DNA of 64,000 nucleotides, from positions 61,075,810-61,139,809 of the forward strand of contig CM041083.1 of the NCBI GenBank assembly GCA_023079485.1. Direction: 5' to 3'. The translations under genes were made by a program, and so were the position numbers. Shown piece after piece: positions 1 to 12,040 of this stretch. The notes beneath the pieces were generated by a model. That model worked only from the letters and a program-made list of their open reading frames with translations, did no database searches and had not been told where the DNA came from. The DNA is from Archilochus colubris (Eukaryota; Chordata; Aves; Apodiformes; Trochilidae). Each line of letters starts with the position of its first letter. The stretch's first letter is position 1.

Positions 1-1637
1 ATTCTGTAAAACAAACACCAGATGGAGCTAGAAGACTGTGAATTAAAATTTCTGTTTACATTTTATTAAGCTTAATACTTAGAATTTTAGTTCAGTTTTA
101 CCCTTTTTTAAATATTATTTTGATATCTTTTATATAATCTGTGGTGTGGTTGAATAGTTTCTGAGGAGTTGCACTTATCCAGGACTTTTTTTATCTTGCC
201 ATTGAGACAAGCACCATTTTAGTATACAGTAGATACATAATGTACTATACAGATAATATGCATAGAACAATATGAAAAATGAAATCAGAATTGCAGGGCA
301 ATCATCTTATTAAAAATTTATCAGAACTTATTATTTCTAAGTATGCCAGTTATAATTGCTTGCTTGAAAAAAATGAAGTAGCCTTTCAGTTGAACCTCCT
401 CAGATCTTTTCCAGTGGAGGTGGAGTTTATTGTGAATTTAATGTAAGCTTGTTGAAAACACCTTTTTGAAAATAACTTCTATTTTTTCCTTTTTCCTCTT
501 GGATGCCATAAGCCAAAGATTCTCTGGAGTTCTTTGATCAGCAACATAGTCCATTTTTTTCCGAAAAACAGAAGGCATTACTGACTTACTATGTGGGACT
601 CAAGTTGTTTAAGGCAAATTTTTCAAGTGTAGTTACTGACTAGAATAAACAGTTTTTGCATGGCCATTCATATCAACCCTTTTAAAGTCTAATTTTTATA
701 GAGACCACTATGAGATTCAAAGATAATTCCTGACACCACAAAATACGATCAGTTGATGTAGTTCAATACAGAAAAAGAAGTAAAAAAACCTAGGTGTCAA
801 ACTGCTTATGTTTTTTTGTTTATTTGTTTAAAATAAAAAAAAAAATAATTATAATATATGTAAGGACAAGTGAGCACCAGGAGAAAGAGAAGTGATAACA
901 TACAGAAGGTCTCTGAGCAACAGAGCTGAAGGGCAGTGTGACTCACAAGTTGTAGAGGGGTTTGTGACAATCCTGAGTTGACACAATGCAGAAGCCTGGC
1001 CTGGATTAATTGAAGATTGTTTCCAGATTTTCCTATATTCTTGTGGCATGATCTAACCCTGGATGTCCTAATTCAGTCTATAAACCTGAAAATCTAAGCT
1101 TTGCTTCTCTTTAGAGTAACCCCACAAACTGCTTGGCACAAAGGGAGGGACTTCAGAAAAAAGATGGAAAACCCAAAATAGGTGTTGCTTTCTTTTTTAG
1201 GTATGAAGTAATAAGAATGAGATGCTCCTAAAACAAATCAACCATGTGAATTTCAAAGAAATACCCTGAATGAAAAAGAAAAAAGATAATTCAACCTGTT
1301 TTTTTTTCTTGTAGGTGCATGAAAATGCATTTCCTTATGAATTCAGCCACTAATTCTCCCCTAGCATTGCGACTTAATTCTGCATTTCCACAAAGAGATA
1401 TCTACCAGCTCTATCTAGGAATTAATCATATACCTGGGAATTACATTAGCCAGTGATATACATACTCTAGAGATGATTCTAACTTATCTTTTTAATATCT
1501 GACTACATACCTCAGTGGTTCTGGTTTCCACCATGTAAATGTCTCTACTTTATCCTTTGCTCTCCATTCCTTCAATACATACATATTTATGGACAATGTA
1601 TTTTCATTTGGACTCACTAAGCTTTTGACTGTTTCAC
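1..1637. other. AT-rich DNA, nothing recognised
   Basis: I see no repeat end, no exon-like frame and no RNA gene here. There are A and T runs near 820-850. The short open frames have no protein-like composition. Confidence 0.5.
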
Positions 1638-1790
1638 CATGAGGGTCAGGCAGGTGGTGGAGCAAGTTGGCCAGAAAGGCCATCTTCATCCTTTTCAAGA
1701 CTCAATGAATAAAGCTGACCAGCTTGGCCTAAGGTCAGAGCTGCTGCTTGGCCCAGAGACCTGCTGAGGTCACTTCCCACTTAAATTATC
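1638..1790 (+). mobile_element. Old CR1 LINE 3' fragment
   Basis: The text from 'gaggtcacttcccacttaa' back through 'caagactcaatgaataaa' and 'ggagcaagttggccagaaaggc' lines up piece by piece with the last 150 bases of avian CR1 elements: the end of the reverse transcriptase frame followed by the short 3' UTR. Many substitutions and no surviving terminal 8-bp repeat show that it is an old copy. The 5' part is missing, as is usual for CR1. Confidence 0.6.
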
Positions 1791-2361
1791 TTAACCTATG
1801 GTTTTACTATGTGTTATGTTTGTATCCAGATATTTACTCCTTTTTCCTTTTAGTGGAAGAAACATATTTTTCAGTCTTACCAAGCTCTGCATCCAAAAAT
1901 AATGAAATAACCATCTTCTCTGCCAGGCAAAGTAGAAACCAGTCCAGGAAAAGTTCCTGTGTATAAAGAAAGAAAAAAACCTCAAACCCAACAGTCTGTC
2001 AGTTTTATATTTAGTCAGGGTAACAGAGTATGTGGAATGCAGATGAGTCACGGTTTTAAGTTTTTACCCTGAAGCTACAAGATCTAGAAATGTTCTCTAA
2101 ACAGCTCCTCCCCATCCAACTGAGATGTTTCCATGAAACAGAATAATGAGTACTGTAGGCTGAATTCAACAAGAAATTATAGAGCACTGATACCTTCCAG
2201 CTCTATTTGCTGGGCTATGGGCTTAACAGGGCAGTTCTATGAGAAGGACCTTGGTTCTCCTGTGGTTCACAAAGAGGCATAATTCCATAAACAGATAATA
2301 GATGTGTAATGAATCTGTGCCAGACCTGCAGAAAGCATGAGTGCCAGTCATGGAGATTTAT
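1791..2361. other. Unique DNA, nothing recognised
   Basis: No repeat or exon-like structure is seen. An 86-codon minus-strand frame overlaps the CR1 end and looks accidental. Confidence 0.45.
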
Positions 2362-2622
2362 TTAGTTGGCAGTTTCATGCTGTAGCTGTTCGTGCAGCTG
2401 TAGGAGCTCCTGGTTCAGCTTCTCACATTTGGATTTGGAGACAATTGTCACAATCACATCAGATGTGAGACGTTGGGAAAATAGTCCCATCACTCATAGG
2501 GTGACAGCAATCACTGGTGCACCAATTTTCTGAAATAGCTTTTCAGCAAGGATTAGAGCTTTTTAAGAATTTGGGTCTATCAAATGCGTGGGAAAATGAA
2601 CAAAGAAAAAATTGTTATTTAT
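2362..2622 (-). pseudogene. Unidentified protein-like frame with two in-frame stops
   Basis: Read on the minus strand, one frame gives about 87 codons ending at a TAA (2362-2364), broken by only two internal stops. The residues look protein-like rather than random: a stretch KLFQKIGAPVIAVT, a stop, a hydrophobic segment with SDVIVTIVSK, then an amphipathic, coiled-coil-like end KCEKLNQELLQLHEQLQ. I do not recognise the protein. The two stops point to a pseudogene or retrocopy, or to an exon whose boundaries I cannot set. No poly(A) tail is seen just downstream of the stop. Confidence 0.4.
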
Positions 2623-2639
2623 AGCCAAGCTTACTTGCT

Positions 2640-2955
2640 GCTGTTAGCACCTTGAGTGCACTGGCAGGCTCTGCACTCTCTACTGCCAACCCTGAGGTTG
2701 GGAGAGAGCTGGAGGAATCTGTGCCTTGGGTTTTAGGCTTCATGGGCTCTCCAGTCCTTGGTTCTATCCAAAGCAATGCTGCAGCTGTCCTGGCCACTGT
2801 CAAAGCCTGGGTGCCTGGTCAGCCAGATCCCTGCCTCACTACATCCTGCTGGACCATCACCCTTGGTGTCCAGCATCCTCCCCACTCCTCCTGGGCAGCC
2901 CATCCTGCTGCTCTGGAGCACTGCTCTGTTGTCACTAGCCAGTGCCATCACTTAC
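2640..2955. other. GC-richer patch, origin unknown
   Basis: This stretch is clearly richer in G and C than its surroundings and is open in several frames on both strands (up to 103 codons). Multi-frame openness follows from few A/T-rich stops and is not evidence of coding. It abuts the protein-like frame at 2362-2622 and could be an old retroelement or part of the same retrocopy. CpG is scarce, so it is not a typical CpG island. Confidence 0.35.
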
Positions 2956-2965
2956 TCTTTTGAGA

Positions 2966-4080
2966 GACAGAAAATAAAGGAACTTGCCTGAGCAATTTTT
3001 TTTGGAAGAAAAGTCAGTGCCTTCAGAACAGCTATAGAAAGAAGACGTGATATAATGAAAAGAATATAAAGAGAATGTGTTTGGCTGAGCACCCAAGTAA
3101 TGACCTAAGGTTGGTTTGGATTGGGGAGAGTGCTTATGGAATAGGATGGGTGTTGCTCTCTCCAGAGAATACTCACCAGCAGGATGTTCTTTTCCACAGC
3201 TGGTTCTCTGGCAGAAAAGCAAGCTCAAAAAACCTCATTTTGGAAGTGAATTCAAGAACTCACTATTCTCTTTAGTGCAGAAAAGCTATATGTTTTTTAA
3301 TGTGATGGCATACTATAATATAATTTGTCATAAATCTGTACTGGGACTGGAGGGGGCATTGTCCTCTTCCCCATGGGGCATCTGAAAAACAGATACTACT
3401 TTAAAAACAGCAACAACAACCTCTCACCTGCATAGATTAGTTCTTCAGATGACTAAAAAGCTCCAGAAAGCATTTACCATCCTTTTAGTGCTAACATGGG
3501 TTATTTAATATCACTGGAGGTTCTGGAGCTTTTTAAAATACTTTCTGCTGCTGAAGTGTTACTGGCCACTAAAACAATAAAACTTCATAGTGATATTATC
3601 TGATAACTGAAAATAATTAAATCTTTCACATGTGTTCAAGAGTCATCCAGAGAGTCTGGAATTAATATAAAGATACTGGATATAAGTAAAACCCATGTAA
3701 ATGAATCATCATACTGGAATCCCAAAGCTATGACCAGTAGATGGTGCTCTTTTCCCAAGTAAGAATTCAATAAATATTTTCAAATTATAAAAAATATTAT
3801 CCATTTACTTTAATGTTTTCATCCCATGGTTAGATAATATTAATCAGAAATTAAGTTTTAACACTTTTTTCCTTCCAAAAGTCACTGCAGATTTTCACTG
3901 CATTTCAAAACAGACAGAGAGAAACTGGTTTAACTGATTCACTTCATTAAACTTAGTGGAATAATCAAATCATGGCATTGCACTTTACCAAGCAGTTCTT
4001 CAAAAACTATGAGGTTATCTGTTCAGGTTTTAATTAGCTCTCTTCTTTCTAGCATAAGTTTGTTCTGTTTTCAATGGGAA
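2966..4080. other. AT-rich DNA, nothing recognised
   Basis: No repeat end, RNA gene or convincing exon is visible. Short open frames near 3075-3385 lack protein-like composition. Confidence 0.45.
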
Positions 4081-4213
4081 AAATAAACCCAAACCAAAAA
4101 AAAAACCCCAAAATCCCCCACCAAATCAACCAACCAAAACAAACAAAAACCAAAACCAGCAAAAAAAGTGCAACAAAACCCCAAACCAGAACCAAGTCCC
4201 AAACAAAAACCAC
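4081..4213. repeat. A/C-only low-complexity tract
   Basis: About 130 bases are made almost entirely of A and C in irregular (C)2-5(A)2-10 units with hardly any G or T. It is one of several such strand-asymmetric tracts in the window (see 8625, 28372, 34943, 46797). An open frame crossing it is lysine-, threonine- and proline-rich only because of base composition. Confidence 0.8.
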
Positions 4214-4979
4214 TGCTATCTGGTGTTATTTTCTTAGACAGCATTTCTTCAACCTTAATAAAACAATCTCAGTGAATGAAGAGATAACTGTAGGGTCAGA
4301 ATATTTTACCACCTGTTCTCTTTGCAGAAGGAATGCCAAAAAGAAGCATTTTTTTTTTACAAGTGCTCTCAAAGTCAATCAAAAACTCATCTTGGAAGTC
4401 ATGCCTTTCTGGAACTGTGGCTCTAGTCAATTAGTCTCTGATGCAAGAAAATTAACACTGATGCTTTCTGCCAAGCCATCTTTATATTTTTTATATATTG
4501 TTTATTCTTCAATGGAAATAAAAAAACCTGTACACTTCACACAGAATTAAAAAACCTCACTTACTTGATCACAGTTATTTGATATGCATTTTTTCTCTGT
4601 CTTTGATGACTGTCATACTTACTGGCAGGCAATCAGAGTTCAAATGCTTTCAGTTCCCAAGTTACCAAGAAATTTTGTGCTGGCGCTTCCAAGGTTTCCC
4701 TCACTGAAGATGCCAACCTATCCAACTAAATCTGGGACGTAGAAGTGTGAATGTTCTTTGTCAGCCCTGACCTTGCCTGCTGAACCTAGGAACCTCAGAA
4801 TCCTTCTACTAGGTAATAAAGCCCCACAAAACCTTCAAGTCTTCTCCCAGCTTTGGAGTTTGGCTTAAGTATTTTAAAGGGCACCATGGAGGATGTAGGG
4901 TTTCAATTGCTAGTAAAATCCAGAAGATTACAGATGAATTTCTGAGGTGTTGGTCTTAATTATAGAAAGGTTTGGGCAT
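4214..4979. other. Unique DNA, nothing recognised
   Basis: Nothing repeat-like or gene-like is seen before the LTR that begins at 4980. Confidence 0.4.
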
Positions 4980-5349
4980 TGTGCCTGTTTTGGTTGGGAC
5001 TGAGTTAATTTCTGTCAGAGTAGCTGGTGTGGGTCTATGTTTTGCATTTATGCTGAAAGAGTGTTGATAATGCAGAGATGTTTTAACTGTTGCTGAGCAG
5101 TGTTCACACTACATCAAAGCCTTTTCTGTTTCTCACATCACCCCACCAGCAAGTACACTAGAGTAGCACAAAAAGCTGGGAGGGGACACAGCTGGAACAG
5201 CTGACCACAAATAACCAAAGGGATTTTATACACCGTATGACATTTTGTTCAGCATATAAACCTGGGGAGGGAGGAAGAATGGGGGACATTCAGAGTAATA
5301 GTATTTATCTTCCCAAGTACCCATTACCCAGGATGGAGCTCTGCTTCCC

Positions 5350-5880
5350 AAGAAGGCCAATGGCATCTTGGCATGTATCAGAAACAGCGTCACCAGCAGG
5401 TCCAAGGAGGTGATTCTGCCCCTATACTCAGCCCTGGTAAGGCCACACCTTGAGTACTGTGTTCAGTTCTGGGCCCCTCAGTTCAAGAAGGATATTGAGG
5501 TCCTGGAGCAGGTCCAAAGGAGGGCAACCAGGCTGGTGAAGGGACTCGAGCACAGATCCTATGAGGAGAGTCTGAGGGAGCTGGGGCTGTTCAACCTGAA
5601 GAAGAGGAGGCTCAGGGTAGACCTCATTGCTCTCTACAACTACCTGAAAGGAGGATGGAGCCAGGCGGGGGTTGGTCTCTTTTCCCAGGCAACTCTCAGT
5701 AAGACAAGAGGGCATGGTCTTAAATTGTGCCGGGGGAAGTTCAGATTGGATATTAGAAAGAATTTTTTCATGGAAAGGGTGATCAGACATTGGAACGGGC
5801 TGCCTGGGGAGGTGGTGGACTCTTCGTCCCTGGAGACATTTAAAAAGCGACTCGATATGGCACTCAGTGCCATAGTCTAG
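5350..5880 (+). pseudogene. CR1 ORF2 C-terminal fragment (reverse transcriptase end)
   Basis: An uninterrupted frame of about 176 codons, without its natural start, ends at TAG (5878-5880). It encodes the C-terminal region of the CR1 ORF2 protein, downstream of the catalytic reverse-transcriptase core. Landmarks are [57 protein letters not shown] and VIRHWNGLP. The endonuclease and the polymerase motifs are absent because of 5' truncation, so it cannot support retrotransposition. The first ATG in frame (5368) is an internal methionine, not a start. Confidence 0.9.
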
Positions 5881-5966
5881 TGACTGTGGCGGTAGTTGAT
5901 CAAAGGTTGGACTCGATGATCTCTGAGGTCCCTTCCAACCCAGCCTATTCTATGATTCTATGATTC
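5350..5966 (+). mobile_element. 5'-truncated CR1 LINE nested in the LTR
   Basis: The copy starts inside the reverse-transcriptase ORF at 'aagaaggccaatggcatc' and ends with the short 3' UTR and the hallmark tail of tandem 'attctatg' units at 5948-5966. LTR sequence resumes directly afterwards, so this CR1 inserted into a pre-existing LTR and is the younger of the two. The open frame is still intact, which agrees with a relatively recent insertion. It belongs to the same 3'-end type as the minus-strand copy at 53457. Confidence 0.92.
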
Positions 5967-6180
5967 CGTGGGGATGGCTGAACACCTGCCTGCTGATGGG
6001 AAGTGGTGAATGAATCCTTTGTTTTGCTTGGCTTGAAAGCAAAGTCTTTTACTTTGCTTATTAAACTGTCTTTATTTCAGCCCATGAGTTTTCTCACTTT
6101 TACCCTTCTGATTCTCTCTCCTATCCCACCAGGGGGGAATGAGTGAACAGCTGTGTGGAGCTTAGTTGCTGGCTCAGACA

Positions 6181-8624
6181 GGTGTTTAGTATAATGGATA
6201 ATCTCTTTCTCTTCACTATAGTGTCTGAGAAAACTAGCATCTTGGTTTAACCAAAGGAAAAAAAGTAAAAACCAATCCAGGTGAAAAACACTTAAATCCT
6301 TGTAAGAAATATTTTTGCCCCGTAGAATTTAATGTTTCATTGATAATCATTATTTTTATCACATAAGATCTCTGACAGCATCCTATGAGAACATCTTGAA
6401 CTCTTTCCCATAGCTGTTCTTTATATGTCAGTCTCATGAGCCAACAGCCCTTGCAGAATGCAAAATTTGAAGAATTTAATAAAGATGAAACCAAAAGTCT
6501 GTAACTGATACTGTGTATAAAATTTTTCATAATTTTTCTTTTTTGAATTCTTTGAATTATTCTTCTGTTCAGGCCAATGTGATGTTAACAGGGAGCATAC
6601 AAATCACTGTGGTTTCAGACAGCTAAAGTCAAGAATGCTGTAGGATATGAGACCCTAGCTTAAGCAAAAACATTTTTTTTTTTTGCCATATTGATCAATG
6701 TATGCTCTATATGTCTCCACTATGTCACTAGAACAGATGATTTAATTCTGTTTCAGTAACTAAGTGCTCCTGCTTTCATAGACTCATTTAGATATGAAGA
6801 ATGAGATCCTTAACTTCCATAGCTTATTTTGTGAGGCTGAACTCAGAGCTATGTCTCTGTTATGCTTGCGAGCACTGCTGGCTGCATAGGTTGCAAACTC
6901 TGTGAGTGAGGATATACAATGGACTTAAAGCCCTAACACCAGATTATGGAAAGCATTGTGCCTTTAAGGCCAAATTTACAGAGGAATTAATATTATGCCT
7001 TGCCTTCTGAAAGGCTATTGAAGTAATGGACAGAGATGATCTAGCTGACCCTAACTTCCTTCTGGTAATCTTTCAAGAAACAGCAAGGCCAGCTCACGCT
7101 TTCTGTGAACAGAAACTGTTATTCACACTGTCATATTTGTACCCTATTAAAATATCACACCATGTTCATGTAAAAGTGTCATGCAAGTTTTAGATAATAT
7201 TATGTATATTTTAAAATGGTGAAAAAATCTAAATGAAATTAAGCAACATGGTCTGATGATTCTGAACGGGAAGAACTTTCACTTCCAAGAGAGAATTTAA
7301 GGTTTGGAGGTTTTTAAATCACACATCTTTGATGTTTAATTTCTTAATGGGAGAGGAATGAGTAAAATGAGGGATTATTTGCTATGTGTATTTGATTCTG
7401 TGTTCTTGTGAGTGGCTACACAAAGATGTCTTGACTTACCAAGCTATTTTCACAATAGCTTTGTGAGATGCTATTATGTTGTGTAATGTGCCCTAGTTCT
7501 GGCAAGTCCTTTCATGATTTTCCTCACCTCTTCAAACTATAGTAGGTCAAAACTAGCATATATTTTCTGAATATATTATTTTCATTTATCACAGGGAACA
7601 ATAAGGAGACACAAGTGCTCCAGCTTGAACTAACACCCTTTGCATTCATCATAATCTTCAGCAGCACATACAGTCAGATACTCTTGTCTGATCCTGCATG
7701 GCACTTCTTACAAATTGATGCTTGGCATCTAAGTGTTTTTTTTTTTTACATTGCTTTTTGCTAATTCCACACAGCTTTTTTCAGGAGATCATGATAGGTC
7801 CTGCTGTTTTCTGGGCAGAGCTCCCTTCAGAGTTCAGTTTACAAATGTTGGGGTTTTTTTATGTTTTAGTACATGGAAGAAAAAGTTGTTCATGAGATAC
7901 AAAGACTGGTGCTTCTAGAGCAGCACCTTAGTGCATTGCTAGTAGTTCCCAGTTCTTTTACATTAATTCATGTCCTGCTACTCAGGTAAAAGCAAAGAGG
8001 TTCTGTCAGCATCCACTACAGAGTATTAATAAACAATGTGATAGTCAATGAGCTGTAGACTTGAATAACAGGTATCAAATACATGCTTCTGTTGCCTTAG
8101 TAACCATTCCTTCCCCACTGAGGATTTAACTTAACCCCATAGTCAATGTAAGTTTAACCCTCATCTATGCAGCTACTTTCCCATTATAATAAGTGGAAAC
8201 ACATCCTAGTGCCCGAATAAAATTACTGGGAGAAATGGTAGCTAATTTAAAGCACTATAGCAGATCTTTGGCTCAGTTAACTGTTCACCTGTTAAATTCC
8301 CTAAGGGCAGGATACTTTCCACTGCCTTTTTTTTTTAAGTTCCCTGCACATAAGAGTCGCTTGTGATCTGAGAATGAGTTTCTATGGAAACCTACAGGTA
8401 GGCAAATATTGTTGTAAGGTTACTGATGTCTGTTTAGCAAAGTAATTAGCAAAAAAGAAGCATATAATATTGTTTTCCCCTTCCTGTCCCTTATTTGCAC
8501 CACATATCTACTTGCACATAATCCACTTAATCGTCATGAAGAAGGATGCCTACATATATATATATCTTCCACTTTTTAGCACCTTTATTCAGTGTAATTT
8601 TTAGGAAACACTGGCTATCTGAAG
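6181..8624. other. Unique AT-rich DNA, nothing recognised
   Basis: No repeat family, RNA gene or convincing exon is seen in about 2.4 kb. Short poly-T runs occur near 6669, 7736 and 8328. A 98-codon minus-strand frame at 6234-6530 looks accidental. Confidence 0.45.
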
Positions 8625-8699
8625 ACAAAAACAAACAAGCCCAACAAAAACAAACAAGCAAAAAACAACCAACCAACCGAACAAAACCAACAAACAGAA
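8625..8699. repeat. A/C-rich low-complexity tract
   Basis: Irregular CAAAA, CAAAC and CCAA units with few G or T. It is similar in character to the tract at 4081. Confidence 0.75.
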
Positions 8700-8782
8700 A
8701 ACTGCAGGTAACTACTGGCAAAAGCAGACAGTCTTAGTGTGACAATGAGAAAGTAACTCATGGATCTCCTTATCTTTTCTGA

Positions 8783-8817
8783 CTTTTCCATATAGTGGAA
8801 AACTTTTTCCATATAGT
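8783..8817. repeat. Small direct repeat, 21-bp spacing
   Basis: Two near-identical copies of 'cttttccatatagt' and 'tttttccatatagt' lie at 8783-8796 and 8804-8817. This looks like a simple tandem duplication of about 21 bp. Confidence 0.7.
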
Positions 8818-9396
8818 TGGTATATGCAACAGCCCCTCCTCTCATTCTCTTTTCAGGTGGATTTCCAGGGGAAGAAAATCCCAACAGTCAAGCCAAAAGG
8901 TCTGGAAGACTAAGAGCCCAAAACTGCAGTAGACACCACATAGCACACCAGTCTCTCAGTGCAATCATGAGTTAAGATAACTTAATGGTACCTATGTCAA
9001 GGATGTCCAGGCAATTGTCCTTGCAGCTCACACCAAAAGCTGGTTCTAACTGTTATGGTTCACACCTACTGAAGCATGAAGAGAATTAAGTCAAAGCTTA
9101 AAGTAAGACTCAAAGACAGAAACCACAGTGCTAAGTTGCAGTCATAGCTGCTTCTGTACTTAGGGTTATTTTATAGTACACTGTAAGTCGTATCTTACAG
9201 ATATAAAGGGAGAAAGGGAATTAAACTGCTCTCCCTTCATGTCTTGAACTAGCTCCTAAAAGCCCTGACATCAGATGAACTCCACAGAAGTCAAATTTTA
9301 TGCTGACTTTGCTGAGGGGTATGAGGAGGTGTGATCCCTGAGTGACAGATCTCTGCTAGCAGAGAAACCTTGGTAAAAAGCAGTTACAGACAGGAA

Positions 9397-9434
9397 AGAT
9401 GCACTTCAATGTGTCGCAGGTGTGAAGTGCATCT
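9397..9434. repeat. Perfect 12-bp inverted repeat (hairpin)
   Basis: AGATGCACTTCA (9397-9408) and its exact reverse complement TGAAGTGCATCT (9423-9434) are separated by 14 bases. Outside the stem, CAG and CTG can pair after a small asymmetric internal loop. No T-run or known RNA family is associated. Confidence 0.85.
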
Positions 9435-11934
9435 GCTGAAGCTGTATTACCCATCAAAGCAGTTTCTATGAGTATGTCTCAGAATCAGTGAAGCCTCACA
9501 AGATGCTGTCCTCTTGTTTAGATTTTTATCAGATCTGTATCTTTTGTCCTTTCAGAATCTTGTATTGATGTTGCAAAAGTTTCATTTTCCTTCTGTCTAA
9601 AATACTCAGAAGATCACAGCTGTGTCGTGCCACACGGCCCTGGTAAGGCTGTTGATCTGCAGCAACTTATAAAACAAGTTCATTTTGAATGGTCTGCTGA
9701 GTTGATGGCCTGGATCCCAGGCAGGAATAGTTAAACACAGTCTTCAGAGGGCCTTGACACCTTTTTATAGGTGTACCTGTGGTAGGAAGGGTACCTGTGG
9801 AGAAAGAAAGTATTAAATGAAAACTTACATGGCTATGCAGAAGCAGAATTGTACGAGGGGAAGAACTGCAGTTGAAAAGTCCTAGTACTCTCTAATTTTT
9901 CTCTGTAATATATAATTATTTTGTATGAAGTATGTTATTTATTATGCAAAGAAGTGGTATTTGGATAACATTGCCTTGGAGAAACTCTTTTGTTGCTGTT
10001 GTTTGTAAGTTATCTTAGACTTTCATTCTAACTAGGCATTTTTCTCTCACCATCATCTCCATTCCCTCTGCCTGAGGATCCCAGACAGTTTGCTCTGACT
10101 TCTCTACCTCATTGTTTCCACTTAATTTACTCCTTGGTGCAGGTTAAAGCCTAAAGCTCAGAAATCCTGAGGCTGAGAAACCCAGGCTACAACCTAGACA
10201 AAGCAAACACATTCTTCTTGAGCATTTTAGTATGTTTTTTCAAAGAAAGTCATCTAGACACTTGCAAAGTGCCTTTGCAATGCTTTCTTTGCATAGGTGA
10301 CAGTACTGGCTGTGAGGCTTTTTGTTCTTTTTGTGCTCCTTCATTTCTTTTTTCAAACAGACCCATGTACCATTGTACTTAAAGTGGAAGCAGAAATAAA
10401 ACACTTCTGAGGAACCAACACAGCTGCAGTCGTGAGCTCTGCAGTCTAGTAAAGCTCTTCAACACATGTTTAAGTCTAAGACATGAACTCAAGAGCTTGT
10501 TGTGATCAGGGCCCCCTTCCTAGTAGCCAAGGAGTTTACAAAAAGAGAGAAGCAGCAAGGTTTGAATGATTGGCTTTAGAATCAGAGCTCTCATGCTGTG
10601 GCAGTGCTATGGATCAGGTGATGAAGGACATTCAGCTCCTTGAACAATCGGGAATGGTGTAGGTAGTAATGGTGCTGATGAGCACAGCACTTTATCTCAG
10701 GGCTTGTGTTTGCATCTTCTCCTTTGCACCCTCTCCACTTGTCCCTGCAGTGACATGGTTCAAAAATTAAACCAGGTGAAACCAAATCAAGCTTTCCTTC
10801 CAGGGCTAGTTTTCTTTTGTTTTCATTCCCTGAAACAGGTCAGAAAGGTGGGAAAGTGCAGAGAGGATGAAGAGAGAGATGGTGCCACATTAGGATGTCT
10901 TAAAACTATCGTGGAACTGCACTGTAAGTTAATTGCACTCAACTTTAGCCTAAAAACAATTTATGTACTGTTTCTTTATTTTTTTTTTTTTTAATGGGAT
11001 AGAGAGAGTGCAAAAGCTAAAAAATCAGTCTGATGAGTTCCTGTACCCCTCAGCATCATATTTACAAAGTGTAACTAATTACTGGATATAAAAAGCTTTT
11101 AATTTCTTGGAAAAATTGAGTACTGAAAATAAAGTCCATTTCATTCATGTGTTCTCATCTCACTTGATTTGCTTTTCATATCTCACACAGAAGAGAAGTT
11201 ACGCTGTTGCTGTTAGTAGCAGAATTTCAAAATGGTTTTGTGTCTACAGACTGCATATCTGTTTGCTGTCAGATACTATTCAGATTCTCTTTGGCTCTGA
11301 GAAAGATGTATGGCAACATTTAAAAAGATACCGAATAACCATCCTGCAATAAAACTTTTGATGAGCATGAATACCATTAGGCCAGACAGGGAGGTAGCTG
11401 TCAAGGGCCTTCTCAAGTAGGAGTGCGAACAGGAATCAGTGAATATGCTCTTAGATCCAGGGGGGGAGTTTTTCTTCTCTCTTCTTTTTTTCCCTTGTAT
11501 TTTGGAGCCTCAGAAGAAAAAAACACTAACAACATGAAAGTTAGTGACATTGGAAATCTTGTGGAGAAAGCAATGCTGAAGCAATGCAGCAGATGCGAAT
11601 GTATTGAATGTATCCTTTTATAGATTCCTGAGGTCTTTGGGGCAATGACACCTTTCTGTGCTCTCTGTGTGAGTGCTGTGACCTGATAAGACTTCTAAAT
11701 TGTAACACAATGCCAAGGGAAAGCAAAGATAAGTGCAGCAAAAAGCAGTACGCTGACTAAGAGGTAAAAACACTGCCACTGACACAGGCTTTTCTTTTGG
11801 AATAATGCTCATGGCTATCGTAACTAAGTCATTCTCATGGTAAATAGCTATAAGTGATTTTCAGTCCATTAACATGAAATATTTTTCATCAGTAGATGTC
11901 AATTCTTCATTTGAAATCAGTATGTTTGGCATCA
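9435..11934. other. Unique DNA, nothing recognised
   Basis: About 2.5 kb without a recognisable repeat, RNA gene or exon. A T-run occurs at about 10977-10993. Confidence 0.45.
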
Positions 11935-12040
11935 ACTTGCATATGGGGAAACTGAGGCATAGAGAAATTACTGGGTTTGATTCAAGGTCACTCATCTCTC
12001 TGACAGTTCCACAGCTAATATAATCCAGGAATCCAGAGAC
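11935..12040 (+). mobile_element. Ancient MIR/CORE-SINE-like fragment
   Basis: The text 'ggggaaactgaggcatagag' followed by 'caaggtcactca' and 'acagctaat' follows the order of the conserved 3' region of MIR-type SINEs (gaaactgaggc, then aaggtcaca, then cagctag). Such fragments survive as very old copies across amniotes. The match is short and diverged, so an L2-type 3' end is an alternative. Confidence 0.5.

Larger units (their letters stand above)
4980..6180 (+). mobile_element. ERVL-type solo LTR, split by a CR1 insertion
   Basis: The left part (4980-5349) begins 'tgtgcctgttttggttggga' and contains 'gctgttgctgagcag'-like text, 'gggaggggacacagctgga' and a TATA box (tataaa, 5255-5260). The right part (5967-6180) continues with 'ggatggctgaacacctgcc', a polyadenylation-like ATTAAA (6060-6065) and 'cccatgagttttctcac'. 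Joined, they follow the order of an avian ERVL-class LTR, which I recognise from memory, and the same order occurs in the intact copy at 25573-26190. The expected terminal 'ccacgaca'-like end is damaged. No internal retroviral genes are adjacent, so it is a solo LTR. The flanks ggcat and ggtgt could be a decayed 5-bp target duplication. Confidence 0.8.

Noticed and set aside
4074..4550. 158-codon frame starting in the A/C tract
   Set aside because: Its first 45 residues are Lys/Thr/Pro/Gln-rich purely because of the A/C low-complexity repeat; the rest has no protein-like features.
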